NCBI GenBank assembly: GCA_003635315.1
Contig: PYJD01000012.1
Span: 46,477-94,804, forward strand
Source: Candidatus Poribacteria bacterium
Lineage (GTDB): Bacteria > Poribacteria > WGA-4E > WGA-3G
Length of the DNA stretch: 48,328 bases
Direction: 5' to 3'
Position numbers and translations under genes: made by a program. Positions 1 through 8,039 of this stretch are shown here, one piece after another (positions within the stretch are counted from its first letter, which is position 1; the number at the start of each line of letters is the position of its first letter). The notes below the pieces were generated by a model. It saw nothing but the letters and a program-made list of their open reading frames with translations. It was not told where the DNA came from and did not search any database.

Positions 1-122
1 AAAGATTTTTCAGTTGGTTAGAGGATTTTCGTCGTTTAGTTGTTCGTTGGGAACATTATGCCGAAAATTATTTAGGTTTTGTACTTCTTGCTTGCATACG
101 AATGTCATTGAAGTATTTATGA
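1..122 (+). CDS. IS5-like DDE transposase, C-terminal fragment
   Basis: This is the 3' end of a transposase gene whose start lies left of the window. Read from base 3, 39 codons end at TGA 120-122. The peptide contains FFSWLEDFRRLVVRWEHYAE and then a hydrophobic tail. This matches the usual C-terminus of IS5-family DDE transposases (WL...RRL.VR.E...Y followed by a helix). The catalytic residues are outside the window, so activity cannot be judged. Family membership rests on this tail alone. The element's right terminal repeat should lie just downstream but I could not define it. Confidence 0.6.
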   Translation, partial: RFFSWLEDFRRLVVRWEHYAENYLGFVLLACIRMSLKYL

Positions 123-301
123 GATACGCTGTAATACCGATTTGTCATAAGCAGATTTGAATCAGAAACATGGAACGATATCCACCAATCATAGCAATTG
201 CGGGGTTTGCAATCATCAGAATATAGTGATATAATGCAGAATTATCTTGAGTTAAAAAATATACTATTTGCTTTGATATCGGGTTGAATTGTATTCCTAT
301 A
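123..301. other. Non-coding stretch between transposase and first MITE
   Basis: No open frame, tRNA or strong hairpin is seen. The first part probably holds the right end of the left-edge insertion sequence. A short imperfect inverted pair (CAATC...GATTG type) lies around 200-230 but is too weak to call. Confidence 0.4.
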
Positions 302-421
302 TAATACCATTTCTATTAAGTTTTTGTTCCATTAGCAATTGCTATAAATGAAGTGTTGTGTGGCACAAACTAAAAGTTTATGCTACAAAAGAGAGGCATG
401 ATATATCAGAAATGATATAAG
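302..421. repeat. MITE-like element, copy 1 (upstream of thiD)
   Basis: The left end TAATACCATTTCTA (302-315) and the right end TCAGAAATGATATAAG (406-421) form imperfect terminal inverted repeats about 120 bp apart. Inside is the near-palindrome CACAAACTAAAAGTTTATG followed by CTACAA, which also occurs in copy 4 (31712-31829). The right end reads outward as TG-A-TATAAG, an extended -10 box at 413-421. It lies 19 bp before the thiD start, where no other promoter or Shine-Dalgarno is visible. The promoter role is inferred. Confidence 0.65.
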
Positions 422-439
422 ATTGAGATTATATTCATT

Positions 440-1234
440 ATGAAACAGATATTAACGATTGCAGGATCAGATTCTGGTGGTGGTGCGGGTATTCAAGCCG
501 ACATAAAGGCAATTTCTGCTAACGGTGGCTTTGCTATGTCGGCGATCACCTCTGTCACTGCACAAAACAGTGTTGCTGTAACAGAAGCCTTTGATCTGCC
601 GATTTCCTTAATTGAAGCACAGCTTGATGCAGTATTTACGGATTTTGATGTAGCCAGTGTGAAAACCGGTATGCTCTCTTCCTCTGACATAGTAAAGACG
701 GTTACAAGGAAACTTCAAGAATACACACCGAATTCTATTGTTGTTGACCCAGTGATGATTTCTAAAAGCAAGTTCTCATTATTGAAAGAGGAAGCAATTA
801 ATAGCCTTAAACAGGAACTAATTCCTTTAGCAACACTCATCACACCGAATATACACGAAGCGGAACTCTTGGCTCAGCAAGAAATACAAACTGTAGAGGA
901 TGCCAAAAAGGCAGCGAAATCTATTGCTGAACTTGGATGTAAGGCTGTTCTTGTTAAGGGTGGACACTTGGAGAATGAAAAGGCGACAGATGTTCTATAT
1001 TATGAAGGGGATTGGTCGTTTTTCGAATCGGTATGGGTAGAAACAAGAAACACACATGGGACAGGGTGTACATATTCTGCCGCGATAGCAACAAACTTAG
1101 GACAAGGTAAAAATCTAATTGATGCAATTCAGACTGCCAAAGAATATATCACAGGGGCAATCCAAAATGCATTAGATATCGGTAACGGTCATGGACCTAC
1201 AAACCACTTCTATAAAATGAAATCCTCAAAATAG
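440..1234 (+). CDS. thiD: Hydroxymethylpyrimidine (phosphate) kinase ThiD
   Basis: Phosphorylates HMP and HMP-phosphate to HMP-diphosphate, the pyrimidine half of thiamine, in the cytoplasm. The protein has 264 residues, normal for the family. Visible ribokinase-fold motifs are GSDSGGGAGIQADIKA near residues 9-24, VDPVM near 102-106, VKGGH near 172-176 and the anion-hole motif NTHGTGCTYS near 204-213 with Cys210 at the usual position. No thiE, thiM or thiC lies nearby and I see no TPP riboswitch upstream. The start has no clear Shine-Dalgarno; the right end of MITE copy 1 sits just upstream and may supply the promoter. The gene is followed by a convergent DUF2203 gene after 30 bp. Confidence 0.95.
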   Translation: MKQILTIAGSDSGGGAGIQADIKAISANGGFAMSAITSVTAQNSVAVTEAFDLPISLIEAQLDAVFTDFDVASVKTGMLSSSDIVKTVTRKLQEYTPNSIVVDPVMISKSKFSLLKEEAINSLKQELIPLATLITPNIHEAELLAQQEIQTVEDAKKAAKSIAELGCKAVLVKGGHLENEKATDVLYYEGDWSFFESVWVETRNTHGTGCTYSAAIATNLGQGKNLIDAIQTAKEYITGAIQNALDIGNGHGPTNHFYKMKSSK

Positions 1235-1264
1235 GACATTCACCCTATCAACCAAAATAGTTTC

Positions 1265-1645
1265 CTACAAGGGTTTCCGTCCTGAAAAACCGCTATCTAT
1301 CTCGTGCCAAAAACGTATCTCATCTTCACCAAAACGCCAGCAAAGATATACCTCTTTACCATCTCGGATATGAGGGAAGTCTAACAATGGCGGATCAAGT
1401 CCTTTCAGATGACATCCATGACTTTCTATACGTTTAACGATCTTTCTGAATTCATCACCAGCATGCATCAGAGAAAGTGTTTTCTTGTGACCTCCATTGG
1501 AAGGAATCGACTCTATGAAGGGTTTAAGTTCACCATGTAGTTTCTCTAAATCCTCTCTTATCTCTTGAAGTGCAAAAATATCAGGTTTTATTTTTGGTAA
1601 ACAGGCGTTTGCATCTTCAACAGTAAAATACCGTTTTTCTTCCAT
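1265..1645 (-). CDS. DUF2203 family protein
   Basis: A 126-residue soluble protein of the DUF2203 family, whose function is unknown. The N-terminal FTVEDANACLPKIKP and the C-terminal block LLDFPHIRDG-EVYLCWRFGE followed by IRFWHEIDSGFSGRKPL are the family signatures. The middle, residues about 25-70, is predicted helical. The start is supported by AAGGAG seven to eight bases upstream and by a consensus promoter at 1669-1697. The gene is transcribed alone, convergent with thiD. Confidence 0.85.
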   Translation of the reverse strand: MEEKRYFTVEDANACLPKIKPDIFALQEIREDLEKLHGELKPFIESIPSNGGHKKTLSLMHAGDEFRKIVKRIESHGCHLKGLDPPLLDFPHIRDGKEVYLCWRFGEDEIRFWHEIDSGFSGRKPL

Positions 1646-1668
1646 ATAAAGGTCTCCTTATCAATAAA

Positions 1669-1697
1669 ACTATATCTGAATTAAGTATCAATGTCAA
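1669..1697 (-). promoter_or_regulatory. Sigma-70 type promoter of the DUF2203 gene
   Basis: On the minus strand TTGACA (1697-1692) and TATAGT (1674-1669) are separated by exactly 17 bp. Transcription would start near 1662, about 17 nt before the start codon, leaving the AAGGAG site in the leader. Confidence 0.7.
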
Positions 1698-1703
1698 GCA
1701 TCA

Positions 1704-1756
1704 AATCTGCAGTTGAGGAGGATCATGGGAGTTCATGTTCTCAACTGGTGCAGATT
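1704..1756. repeat. Long imperfect hairpin
   Basis: AATCTGC-AGTTGAG (1704-1717) pairs with CTCAACT (1740-1746) and GCAGATT (1750-1756), a 14-bp stem with a single 3-nt bulge (1747-1749) and a 22-nt loop. It lies just upstream of the DUF2203 promoter in a gap of 262 bp between divergent genes. It could be a decayed small element or a structured RNA; nothing decides this. Confidence 0.5.
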
Positions 1757-1907
1757 GTGAAGTTTAAAGAGTGGCAGGTGGGTTGTAGTGATAAAGGCAC
1801 GGACCTAAAAATACCATTGGCTTTTATCCAATCATAAATCCCTTCTATTCACAAGATGTGATACCGTAAAAGGTGAACTGTATTCAAAGTATAAAGGAGG
1901 TCTTCTC

Positions 1908-2765
1908 ATGAAAAAAAGAATGTATTGGGGGATTGCAACCCTCATTATCTTACTTATCGGAGTCTCCGCATACTTGTTATCGCGTGATACTGACACTAAC
2001 CGAGAACCTGCAGAAGAGATAGCACCAAAACCCCCACCACCCGGTGAAACATTTGAAACGGGACACTGGGATGGGGGCAAATGGCACAGAACTGGTCCTA
2101 TTGATAAAAAAGCATCTCAGAAGGGACATTCCCACGATCAGGGCACAATGCAAACAGATAGACATAATCCGTTTGATACATCCACTTGGATTGCGCCAAC
2201 AATGAATATACCAAAGAATGTTAAAGATCCAGCGGTTGCTGCAGCGTGGAAACGACTTGATGACATCTCAAAAAATAGGCATAAATGGGGAAACTTTTCA
2301 CCCAGAGCATTAGAACTCATGGATGAATTGACTCCTGTTCCAAGTATTTATGATACCGCTGAACATGGTGATTGCGGTGAAGGTGTCATTGAGCTGCTTG
2401 ATGAACTTGCGAGTTTTCGAGATCCACGGTCAGCCGAACTTTTGCTTAACTATCAGATTGATAGTGGTATATGGGGAAGACCTATTGATGAAGCGTTAGC
2501 AGAGATGGGACCTGCCTCTATCCCTGCCCTCATTGCTGGTCTCAATCCAGAAAGGGCAGGGGAAGTGATGTTACATGTCCCCATTGATTTATTACCTCAG
2601 ATTGTGGAGGCATACCGTTCTGAATTAGGTGGTATTGTGGAGCACATTATTATTCCGAAATTAAAGGTGATTGCTGCTCCTGAGAATCCAGAGGATTATG
2701 CTCTTTCAAATAAATTGAGTGCAAATGAAGCACTTGTCCGTCTTCAAAAACCTAAAGGTCAGTAA
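1908..2765 (+). CDS. Membrane-anchored hypothetical protein
   Basis: A 285-residue protein of unknown function. Residues 1-25 (MKKRMYWGIATLII...) are a signal anchor. A Pro-rich linker with APKPPPPGETFETG follows, then HWDGGKWHRTGP and a His-containing low-complexity part to about residue 85. The remainder is a helical domain with HEAT-like pieces (VIELLDELASFRDPRSAELL, EALAEMGPASIPALIAGL) at about 155-215. It probably faces the cell exterior or periplasm. A strong AAAGGAGG lies 8 nt before the ATG. The N-terminal anchor resembles that of the TPR protein at 3289. I do not recognise a named family. Confidence 0.75.
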   Translation: MKKRMYWGIATLIILLIGVSAYLLSRDTDTNREPAEEIAPKPPPPGETFETGHWDGGKWHRTGPIDKKASQKGHSHDQGTMQTDRHNPFDTSTWIAPTMNIPKNVKDPAVAAAWKRLDDISKNRHKWGNFSPRALELMDELTPVPSIYDTAEHGDCGEGVIELLDELASFRDPRSAELLLNYQIDSGIWGRPIDEALAEMGPASIPALIAGLNPERAGEVMLHVPIDLLPQIVEAYRSELGGIVEHIIIPKLKVIAAPENPEDYALSNKLSANEALVRLQKPKGQ

Positions 2766-2776
2766 ATCCAATATGG

Positions 2777-2808
2777 CAACCACACAGAAATACGTCTATG
2801 TGCGGTTG
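2777..2808 (+). terminator. Possible terminator or attenuator hairpin
   Basis: CAACCACACA (2777-2786) pairs with TGTGCGGTTG (2799-2808) with one mismatch around a 12-nt loop, shortly after the stop of the 1908 gene. The downstream tract (TCTGTC) is not T-rich, so termination would be weak. Confidence 0.35.
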
Positions 2809-2847
2809 TCTGTCTAATATTATTTAGTAAAGGAAAGGAGTATTGAA

Positions 2848-3168
2848 ATGCAAATCAAATCAATTTATACCTGGGTTTTCTTGTTTATCTTGTGTGCGAT
2901 TCCGTTTGAACTTGTAGCGAGTAGTGGTAATGCACCGAAACTGGTCTTCACATCATGGAAAGTGGGACAAAGTGACTTAAGCGGTCCTTATACTTCTACA
3001 ACACAAACGGAAGACCTTTCATTTCTAACCAACGATGAGACGACGTGTAAGCTTAAGGTGGAAGTGGGTTATGCTGCGGATCAACCTGCCACCTCTACAG
3101 GGATAGATAAGACCTTGCAGATACCTTCAATCTCTGTAGTCGATCAAAAACAAAACCCTCTTTTATGA
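2848..3168 (+). CDS. Small exported protein, possibly truncated
   Basis: A 106-residue protein. Residues 1-25 are a signal peptide ending near ELVAS-SG, and AAAGGAG precedes the ATG. The mature part (KLVFTSWKVGQSDLSGPYTS...) looks like a beta-rich extracellular domain but matches no family I know. It is short for a secreted domain, and the next recognisable exported gene downstream (3997-4212) is decayed, so this may be a surviving N-terminal piece of a larger gene. A CCCTC/GAGGG mini-hairpin straddles its stop codon. Confidence 0.55.
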   Translation: MQIKSIYTWVFLFILCAIPFELVASSGNAPKLVFTSWKVGQSDLSGPYTSTTQTEDLSFLTNDETTCKLKVEVGYAADQPATSTGIDKTLQIPSISVVDQKQNPLL

Positions 3169-3288
3169 GGGACATGGCTAAAACCTTTACTGTTTTCACT
3201 CATTTTGTTTAGGCACGAATAGCCTTTACTCGCTGGACGCACCGGTGTGAGGGATAACTCTATTGATAATATAAGGAGATATAGAGCC

Positions 3289-3927
3289 ATGAGAAAGAAA
3301 CTGTATTGGGGACTTGGTATCCTCATAATTATGATTGGATTGATTAGCGCTTTCGTGTTCTTGCCAAGGGAATTGAGCCTTATTGACTATTATGCACAGG
3401 TACCTTTTGAAAAGAATAAATTGAGAGAGCAATTTATCCAAGACCAACCTTATTCAGAAGCTGCGCTTGCAGCAAGAATATTTTTGGCAAGATATGACAC
3501 AAGCGATTCAGAGGAACTTGAAGCGTTGAAAGTTGCGCTGAAATATCATCCTAATTCCCCCGCATTACTTGTAAAGTTAGCATATAAAACTTGTATGGAT
3601 TTTCCAGATGAATCGGTTGCGTATGCGACAAAAGCACTTCGTTTGTTGCCAAATAGTTCTGAGAACTCTTTATTATATCAAACAAGTGGAGGAGGCATTT
3701 ATACACCACTTGAAGACGCTCATGACTCCTTAGGCATTGCGTATCAATACTTGGGTGATTACGAATCTGCGCTGTTTCATCTGAAAGAAGCACAACGCCT
3801 TTTTAAACCTACAAATGATGCATTTGGAGACAAGTTGAGGTCTCGCAGTTATGTTAGTAATATCGCTGGGATAGAATCAGGAAATCCGAGACATAAACCA
3901 AGGGAGAGGCAGTCGAACAATAAATAA
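3289..3927 (+). CDS. Membrane-anchored TPR protein
   Basis: A 212-residue protein if started at ATG 3289, which has AAGGAG 10 nt upstream; a longer reading from 3247 lacks a ribosome site. Residues 1-25 (MRKKLYWGLGILIIMIGLIS) are an N-terminal anchor very like that of the 1908 protein. The rest contains tetratricopeptide-like helices: EALKVALKYHPNSPALLVKL near 80-100, ESVAYATKALRLLPNSSE near 109-126, and AHDSLGIAYQYLGDYESALF near 143-165. A role as a periplasm-facing protein interaction scaffold is inferred. The gene ends in a terminator at 3934-3974. Confidence 0.75.
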   Translation: MRKKLYWGLGILIIMIGLISAFVFLPRELSLIDYYAQVPFEKNKLREQFIQDQPYSEAALAARIFLARYDTSDSEELEALKVALKYHPNSPALLVKLAYKTCMDFPDESVAYATKALRLLPNSSENSLLYQTSGGGIYTPLEDAHDSLGIAYQYLGDYESALFHLKEAQRLFKPTNDAFGDKLRSRSYVSNIAGIESGNPRHKPRERQSNNK

Positions 3928-3933
3928 AAATAG

Positions 3934-3974
3934 TGTGATGTGTGATGTCAGCATCCCACATCATCACATTTTTT
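3934..3974 (+). terminator. Intrinsic terminator after the TPR gene
   Basis: TGTGATG-TGTG (3934-3944) pairs with CACA-CATCACA (3957-3968, one bulged T) and is followed by six T residues at 3969-3974. Confidence 0.7.
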
Positions 3975-3996
3975 AGTATAACAGGAGCCATCTAAT

Positions 3997-4212
3997 ATGA
4001 AAAGATATTCTTTATTTTTTACCGCATTCCTTTGTGTAAAATATGATAATGGATGGCGGGGCTAGACGAGTTGGAGTTCAACCGGTAGTACAAGCACGTC
4101 GTATATGGTCACAGGATTAGAAAGTGGAGAAACCTATCGTTTTCGGGTGCGTGCTGTTAATAGTGTTGGGAATAGCAAACAATCAAAAGTCGCCCAAGCA
4201 TCTGCACCATAA
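3997..4212 (+). pseudogene. Decayed fibronectin type III secreted protein
   Basis: ATG 3997 has AGGAG upstream and begins a signal-peptide-like MKRYSLFFTAFLCV, but the frame hits TAG at 4063-4065. In the same frame the sequence continues as TSWSSTGSTSTSYMVTGLES, then GETYRFRVRAVNSVGN and stops at TAA 4210-4212. The second part is the C-terminal half of a fibronectin III domain (the GLxxGxxYxFRVRAVN motif is diagnostic). The gene therefore looks like a signal peptide joined to the end of an FN3 domain by an internal deletion, with an in-frame stop. Readthrough expression is unlikely. Confidence 0.7.
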
Positions 4213-4390
4213 ATATTTCATCTCATGGAGGACCTTGTTGTGTATTCTTTTTTGACACTAATACAATGTAAACCCAGACGTATCTGTACTCCCACTTAAC
4301 CGTAATTTATGGTGAATTTCGAAAGAATATTTACTTCAGTTTCATGGTTAGTGTGGTTTCTATCCCGGTGAATGTCTTATGCGGATTAAA
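4213..4390. other. Non-coding stretch before MITE copy 2
   Basis: No frame or hairpin worth calling. TTGACA at 4252-4257 lacks a -10 at the right distance. Confidence 0.4.
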
Positions 4391-4516
4391 TAATACAGTT
4401 TTCTAAATGAATAGGTGTCATAAATACGCATGTTGTATTCGGTGATTTGTTGTTTCTTGATTCTTTAGGATTACTTCTATTCGTAATGGATAATCATTAT
4501 TTAGAAATGGTATAAT
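4391..4516. repeat. MITE-like element, copy 2 (upstream of murJ)
   Basis: The left end TAATACAGTTTTCTAAATGA (4391-4410) is an imperfect inverted copy of the right end TATTTAGAAATGGTATAAT (about 4498-4516). The element is about 126 bp and its interior is AT-rich without the palindromes of other copies. Confidence 0.65.
4508..4516 (+). promoter_or_regulatory. Extended -10 promoter in MITE end (murJ)
   Basis: TG-G-TATAAT is a perfect extended -10 element formed by the terminal repeat. No -35 consensus is present. The start site would be near 4523, about 40 nt before murJ. Confidence 0.5.
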
Positions 4517-4563
4517 TTCTTTTTATCAAAGTAGTTCACAAATATTCCTCCATGCATTAACCC

Positions 4564-6228
4564 TTGAGTACAGAACAATTAATGGTAGAAAATGAGAAAC
4601 ATCCTGCTGATCAGCAGAATCATGAAGTCACTCGTGCTGCAGGAATAGTAAGTCTTGCAGTTATGTCATCCCGTATTTTAGGCCTCATACGTGAGATGAC
4701 TATTTTTAACTATTTCCCCACCAAAATAAGTGGTTCTGCATTCTATCTTGCCTTCCGTATTCCAAATTTTCTCCGAGATATGTTTGGAGAAGGGATTCTG
4801 AGTAAAGCATTCATCACTACATTCCTTGCCACTGAGGCAGAAGATGGAGAAGAAGCTGCTTGGAACCTTACGAATCGGATTTTCAACCTTACCTTGGTTG
4901 TACTAATAGGTATTACAATTGTCGGTATATTCTTCGCTCCTACGATTGTTGATATATTAGCCCGTGAGAATTTCGATGAATCATTAGATATGAGTAAGCA
5001 CTATCAGTTTGAAACAAAAATTGATCTGACTGTTTACCTGACACGTATTATGTTTCCTTTCCTATTATTTGTCTCAATGGCAGCAATTGCTATGGGATTA
5101 TTAAATAGTAAAGGTAAATTTGGAGTTCCAGCTTTAGCATCCTCCTTTTTCAATCTCAGTTCAGTATTGATAGGCATAAGTGGATTCTATCTATTCCCAA
5201 AATTTGATATGCACCCAACTACTGGTATGGCAGTTGGTGTTATAGTTGGGGGATTTCTTCAATTCCTCATCCAAGCTCCCTCAATGTATAAGATAGGATA
5301 TCGATATAAATTCCTTCTAAACTATCGTGATGAGAGAGTTATCCAGGTACTGAAACTGATGGGACCTGCAATTTTAGGTGTTGCAGCAGTACAAATTAAT
5401 CAACTTACCAATACATGGTTTATTACCTCCGAGGATGAATGGCTACCCTGGATACAAGGTGCATATAGGATAATGCACCTTCCCCTTGGGATTTTTGGTG
5501 TTGCCATATCAACTGTTGCATTACCACAACTTGCAAAACATGCGAATGCTGGAGAGACTGAATTATTCCGCAACTCACTTTCGTATGCACTTCGATTGAT
5601 GTTAACCGTGATAATACCTGCATCGATAGGATTGATGGTAATGTCACAACCTATCTGTAGACTACTCTATGAACGTGGTGCATTCATAGAAACTGACACA
5701 ATCGGAACAGGTGGTGTGCTGTTTGTATATGCATTTGGTTTATGCGGTTTTTCTGCGCTTAAGATCCTGACAGACGGGTTTTATGCATATAAAGACATTA
5801 GAGCACCTGTGATTGTAAGTTTATGTGGTGTGTTACTAAACATCATACTGAACTATTTCTTTATTTTCAGTGATCTCTATTTTGATCCTCGTGCAGTTGT
5901 ATTTTCAACAGTCTTAACTGTCACCCTGAACAGCGCAGTCTTATTGTTCCTACTCAGACAGAAGATAGGACGGATTGGGATGAAATCAATTATTCCATCC
6001 GCACTCAAGATTATACTTGCCTCCGTAGTTATGGGATTTGTATGTTGGATAACTCATGGCGTTATAGAAATAGATTGGTTGGGAACAGACGGTTTCATAG
6101 AACGAATTGTTGGTGTGTTTGTCCCAATTGGTATCAGCATTGTTACGCTTTCAGGTATGTATAAGATATTGAAGGTTGAAGAATTTGATGATATACTAAA
6201 CATCTTTAAGAAGAAATTACACAATTAA
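4564..6228 (+). CDS. murJ: Lipid II flippase MurJ
   Basis: MurJ (MviN) moves lipid II across the inner membrane for peptidoglycan synthesis. The protein has 554 residues and many hydrophobic segments, consistent with the 14-helix MOP-superfamily fold. The family motif SRILGLIREMTIF near 38-50 and AFRIPNFLRDMFGEGILSKAF near 63-83 are clear, as is LLYERGAF near 380. The start is uncertain: TTG 4564 and ATG 4582 are both in frame and neither has a good Shine-Dalgarno. It stands alone; the likely promoter is the end of MITE copy 2. Confidence 0.93.
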   Translation: MSTEQLMVENEKHPADQQNHEVTRAAGIVSLAVMSSRILGLIREMTIFNYFPTKISGSAFYLAFRIPNFLRDMFGEGILSKAFITTFLATEAEDGEEAAWNLTNRIFNLTLVVLIGITIVGIFFAPTIVDILARENFDESLDMSKHYQFETKIDLTVYLTRIMFPFLLFVSMAAIAMGLLNSKGKFGVPALASSFFNLSSVLIGISGFYLFPKFDMHPTTGMAVGVIVGGFLQFLIQAPSMYKIGYRYKFLLNYRDERVIQVLKLMGPAILGVAAVQINQLTNTWFITSEDEWLPWIQGAYRIMHLPLGIFGVAISTVALPQLAKHANAGETELFRNSLSYALRLMLTVIIPASIGLMVMSQPICRLLYERGAFIETDTIGTGGVLFVYAFGLCGFSALKILTDGFYAYKDIRAPVIVSLCGVLLNIILNYFFIFSDLYFDPRAVVFSTVLTVTLNSAVLLFLLRQKIGRIGMKSIIPSALKIILASVVMGFVCWITHGVIEIDWLGTDGFIERIVGVFVPIGISIVTLSGMYKILKVEEFDDILNIFKKKLHN

Positions 6229-6230
6229 TG

Positions 6231-6370
6231 GGTTAAGGTACGAAACCCGCCAAATGCCACACGCGCATTTGGCGTTGATTTGGACATGACACAATAAAAA
6301 GTCGGGTTTCGCTATCGCTTCTACCCGACCTACGAAGTAATGTTATATTATCATATAGAAATGGTATTAC
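6231..6370. repeat. MITE-like element, copy 3 (murJ-hisF gap), rearranged
   Basis: The right end TATAGAAATGGTATTAC (6354-6370) is the shared terminal repeat; no matching left end is visible, so the left boundary is approximate. Two hairpins lie inside: CGCCAAATGC/GCATTTGGCG (6248-6257 and 6265-6274, perfect 10-bp stem, 7-nt loop) and GTCGGGT/ACCCGAC (6301-6307 and 6323-6329). The first segment is the reverse complement of a block in copy 5 (39129-39172), while CTACCCGACCTACGAA is in the same orientation as copies 5 and 7. The first hairpin might also terminate murJ. Confidence 0.6.
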
Positions 6371-6416
6371 TTATCTTCATCTAATTGACAATAGGATAGA
6401 TATAAGAAAGGATAAA

Positions 6417-7196
6417 ATGCTTACAAAACGGATAATACCATGTTTAGACGTTCGGGATGGAAAAGTTACAAAAGGAATTGCCTTTAAGGGGAATGTTGAT
6501 GTTGGTGACCCTGTAGAGATGGCACGGTTTTACTATGAAAGTGGTGCTGATGAATTAGTTTTTTATGATATTACTGCAAGCAATGAACGACGGGATATTA
6601 TGATTGATGTAGTATCTGCAGTTGCATCAGAAATATTCATTCCGTTTTCAGTTGGGGGAGGCTTACGAACTCTTGATGATATGCGACGTGTGCTACTTGC
6701 TGGTGCAGAAAAGGTAAGTATTGACTCTGGAGCTGTACGAAATCCTGAAATTATCTCTGAAGGAGCAAGTGCTTTTGGTAGTCAGTGTGTTGTGTTAAGT
6801 ATGCAGGTAAAGAAGGTCGAAAAAAGTGATGAAATTCCAAGCGGTTATGAAATCTATATTGACGGTGGCAGAAAACCTGTTGGGTGGGATGCACTTGAAT
6901 GGTCCGTACGTGGTGTAAATTTAGGTGCAGGTGAGATAGTCGTCAATAGTATAGATGCTGATGGAACAAAAGCAGGTTATGAGTTGGAATTAACAGGGGC
7001 AATTTCTGATTTAGTTCCTGTTCCAGTAATCGCATCCGGTGGAGCAGGGAATCCAAAGCACTTACGCGATGTTTTCGTTGATAGCAACGCAGATGCCGCA
7101 ATTGTTGCTTCTATTACACATTATGGTGAATTTACGATTGATGGTATTAAGAATTACCTTAAGGATGAGGGAGTAAGTGTTCGAGATACATGGTAG
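6417..7196 (+). CDS. hisF: Imidazole glycerol phosphate synthase cyclase subunit HisF, Q130 variant
   Basis: HisF is the (beta-alpha)8 cyclase that works with the HisH glutaminase in histidine synthesis. The protein has 259 residues with [16 protein letters not shown] (Asp11 present), DITAS near 51-55, PFSVGGGLR near 76-84, [11 protein letters not shown] and VIASGGAG. By eye alignment the second catalytic acid, Asp130 of the Thermotoga enzyme (AIDAK context), is Gln130 here (SMQVK), followed by an insertion of roughly ten residues before the [13 protein letters not shown] strand. The Shine-Dalgarno AAAGGA supports the ATG. No hisH or other his gene is in the window. It could be a HisF-like enzyme with a changed role; the histidine assignment is likely but not certain. 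Confidence 0.88.
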   Translation: MLTKRIIPCLDVRDGKVTKGIAFKGNVDVGDPVEMARFYYESGADELVFYDITASNERRDIMIDVVSAVASEIFIPFSVGGGLRTLDDMRRVLLAGAEKVSIDSGAVRNPEIISEGASAFGSQCVVLSMQVKKVEKSDEIPSGYEIYIDGGRKPVGWDALEWSVRGVNLGAGEIVVNSIDADGTKAGYELELTGAISDLVPVPVIASGGAGNPKHLRDVFVDSNADAAIVASITHYGEFTIDGIKNYLKDEGVSVRDTW

Positions 7197-7229
7197 ATGG
7201 TATTCATTCTTCTTGATTAGAAAACATTA

Positions 7230-8036
7230 CTAACCACTCCGTTTTAGCCTACCAACCCGTTTTGCGTAATTCTCTGCAAGGTGAAAAATCCAAAAACCGA
7301 ACGGAATCAGGACAATCCCAATAACAAGCAACAGCAACAAGTTGCCTGCCTGACTCTCTATTGAAGCGTTCTCTAACATAGCTGCACGTATAGATCTAAG
7401 TGTGTATGTCGCAGGTGAAATATGGGATAACGGTTGTAACCAGTCTGGTAATACTGTTATATCGTAATATATTCCAGAAATTAATAACAGAACCGACTGT
7501 AGTATTCCTGTTGCAGCTTGTCCTTTTTCAGGAGAGAGCAATGGAAAGATCGCAGCCATCAATCCTATTCCGATAAACGATAAACTGGATACGCAGACTG
7601 TAACCCCCATCGTAAACCAATTCGCACTTCCAAGATCAATATGTTCTCCAAAAAAGAGAGGCATAATCGCCAATACCAATCCAGTTCTTAATAGACCATA
7701 TAGAATAGCAAAAAAGCATGATCCTACAAGATGGGTAATCCTATAAATCGGTGCCATGAAAGTATATTCTATTGTCCCCTCCCATCGTTCCCATGTAATA
7801 GCATCGCTGACTTCCCGCATCATAATAGAGAGAAAACCCCATATCAATGCCCCTATAACAAGGTAAAGTACGTCCTGACTACTCCCACGTCCAACCATTA
7901 TTAGACCTATAGTTAGCGCATTAACAATAGAGTAACTAAAGAACAAAATCTCCCAATTTAAATATCGTTTGAGTAAATTAAAATTGCGTTCAATGAATGC
8001 ATAGGAGATGATAGTCTCTCTTCTGATATTCAACAT
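7230..8036 (-). CDS. ABC-2 type exporter permease
   Basis: A 268-residue integral membrane protein with about six hydrophobic segments (near 28-48, 58-75, 105-130, 143-168, 178-198, 235-258). The stretch WERWEGTIEYTFMAP between the early helices and SGIYYDITVLPDWLQPLSHI before the last helices are the ABC-2 permease pattern seen in drug and polysaccharide exporters. It follows the ATPase gene by 3 nt on the same strand, so the two form one transporter. The substrate is not predictable. It converges with hisF over a 33-bp gap with no clear terminator. Confidence 0.85.
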   Translation of the reverse strand: MLNIRRETIISYAFIERNFNLLKRYLNWEILFFSYSIVNALTIGLIMVGRGSSQDVLYLVIGALIWGFLSIMMREVSDAITWERWEGTIEYTFMAPIYRITHLVGSCFFAILYGLLRTGLVLAIMPLFFGEHIDLGSANWFTMGVTVCVSSLSFIGIGLMAAIFPLLSPEKGQAATGILQSVLLLISGIYYDITVLPDWLQPLSHISPATYTLRSIRAAMLENASIESQAGNLLLLLVIGIVLIPFGFWIFHLAENYAKRVGRLKRSG

Positions 8037-8039
8037 AGT

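Noticed and set aside
123..439. TPP riboswitch before thiD
   Set aside because: No CTGAGA-type core or paired helices of the thi-box were found.
6385..6390. TTGACA upstream of hisF
   Set aside because: At 17 bp the -10 would be AAGGAT, which is the Shine-Dalgarno. The MITE end upstream is a better promoter candidate.
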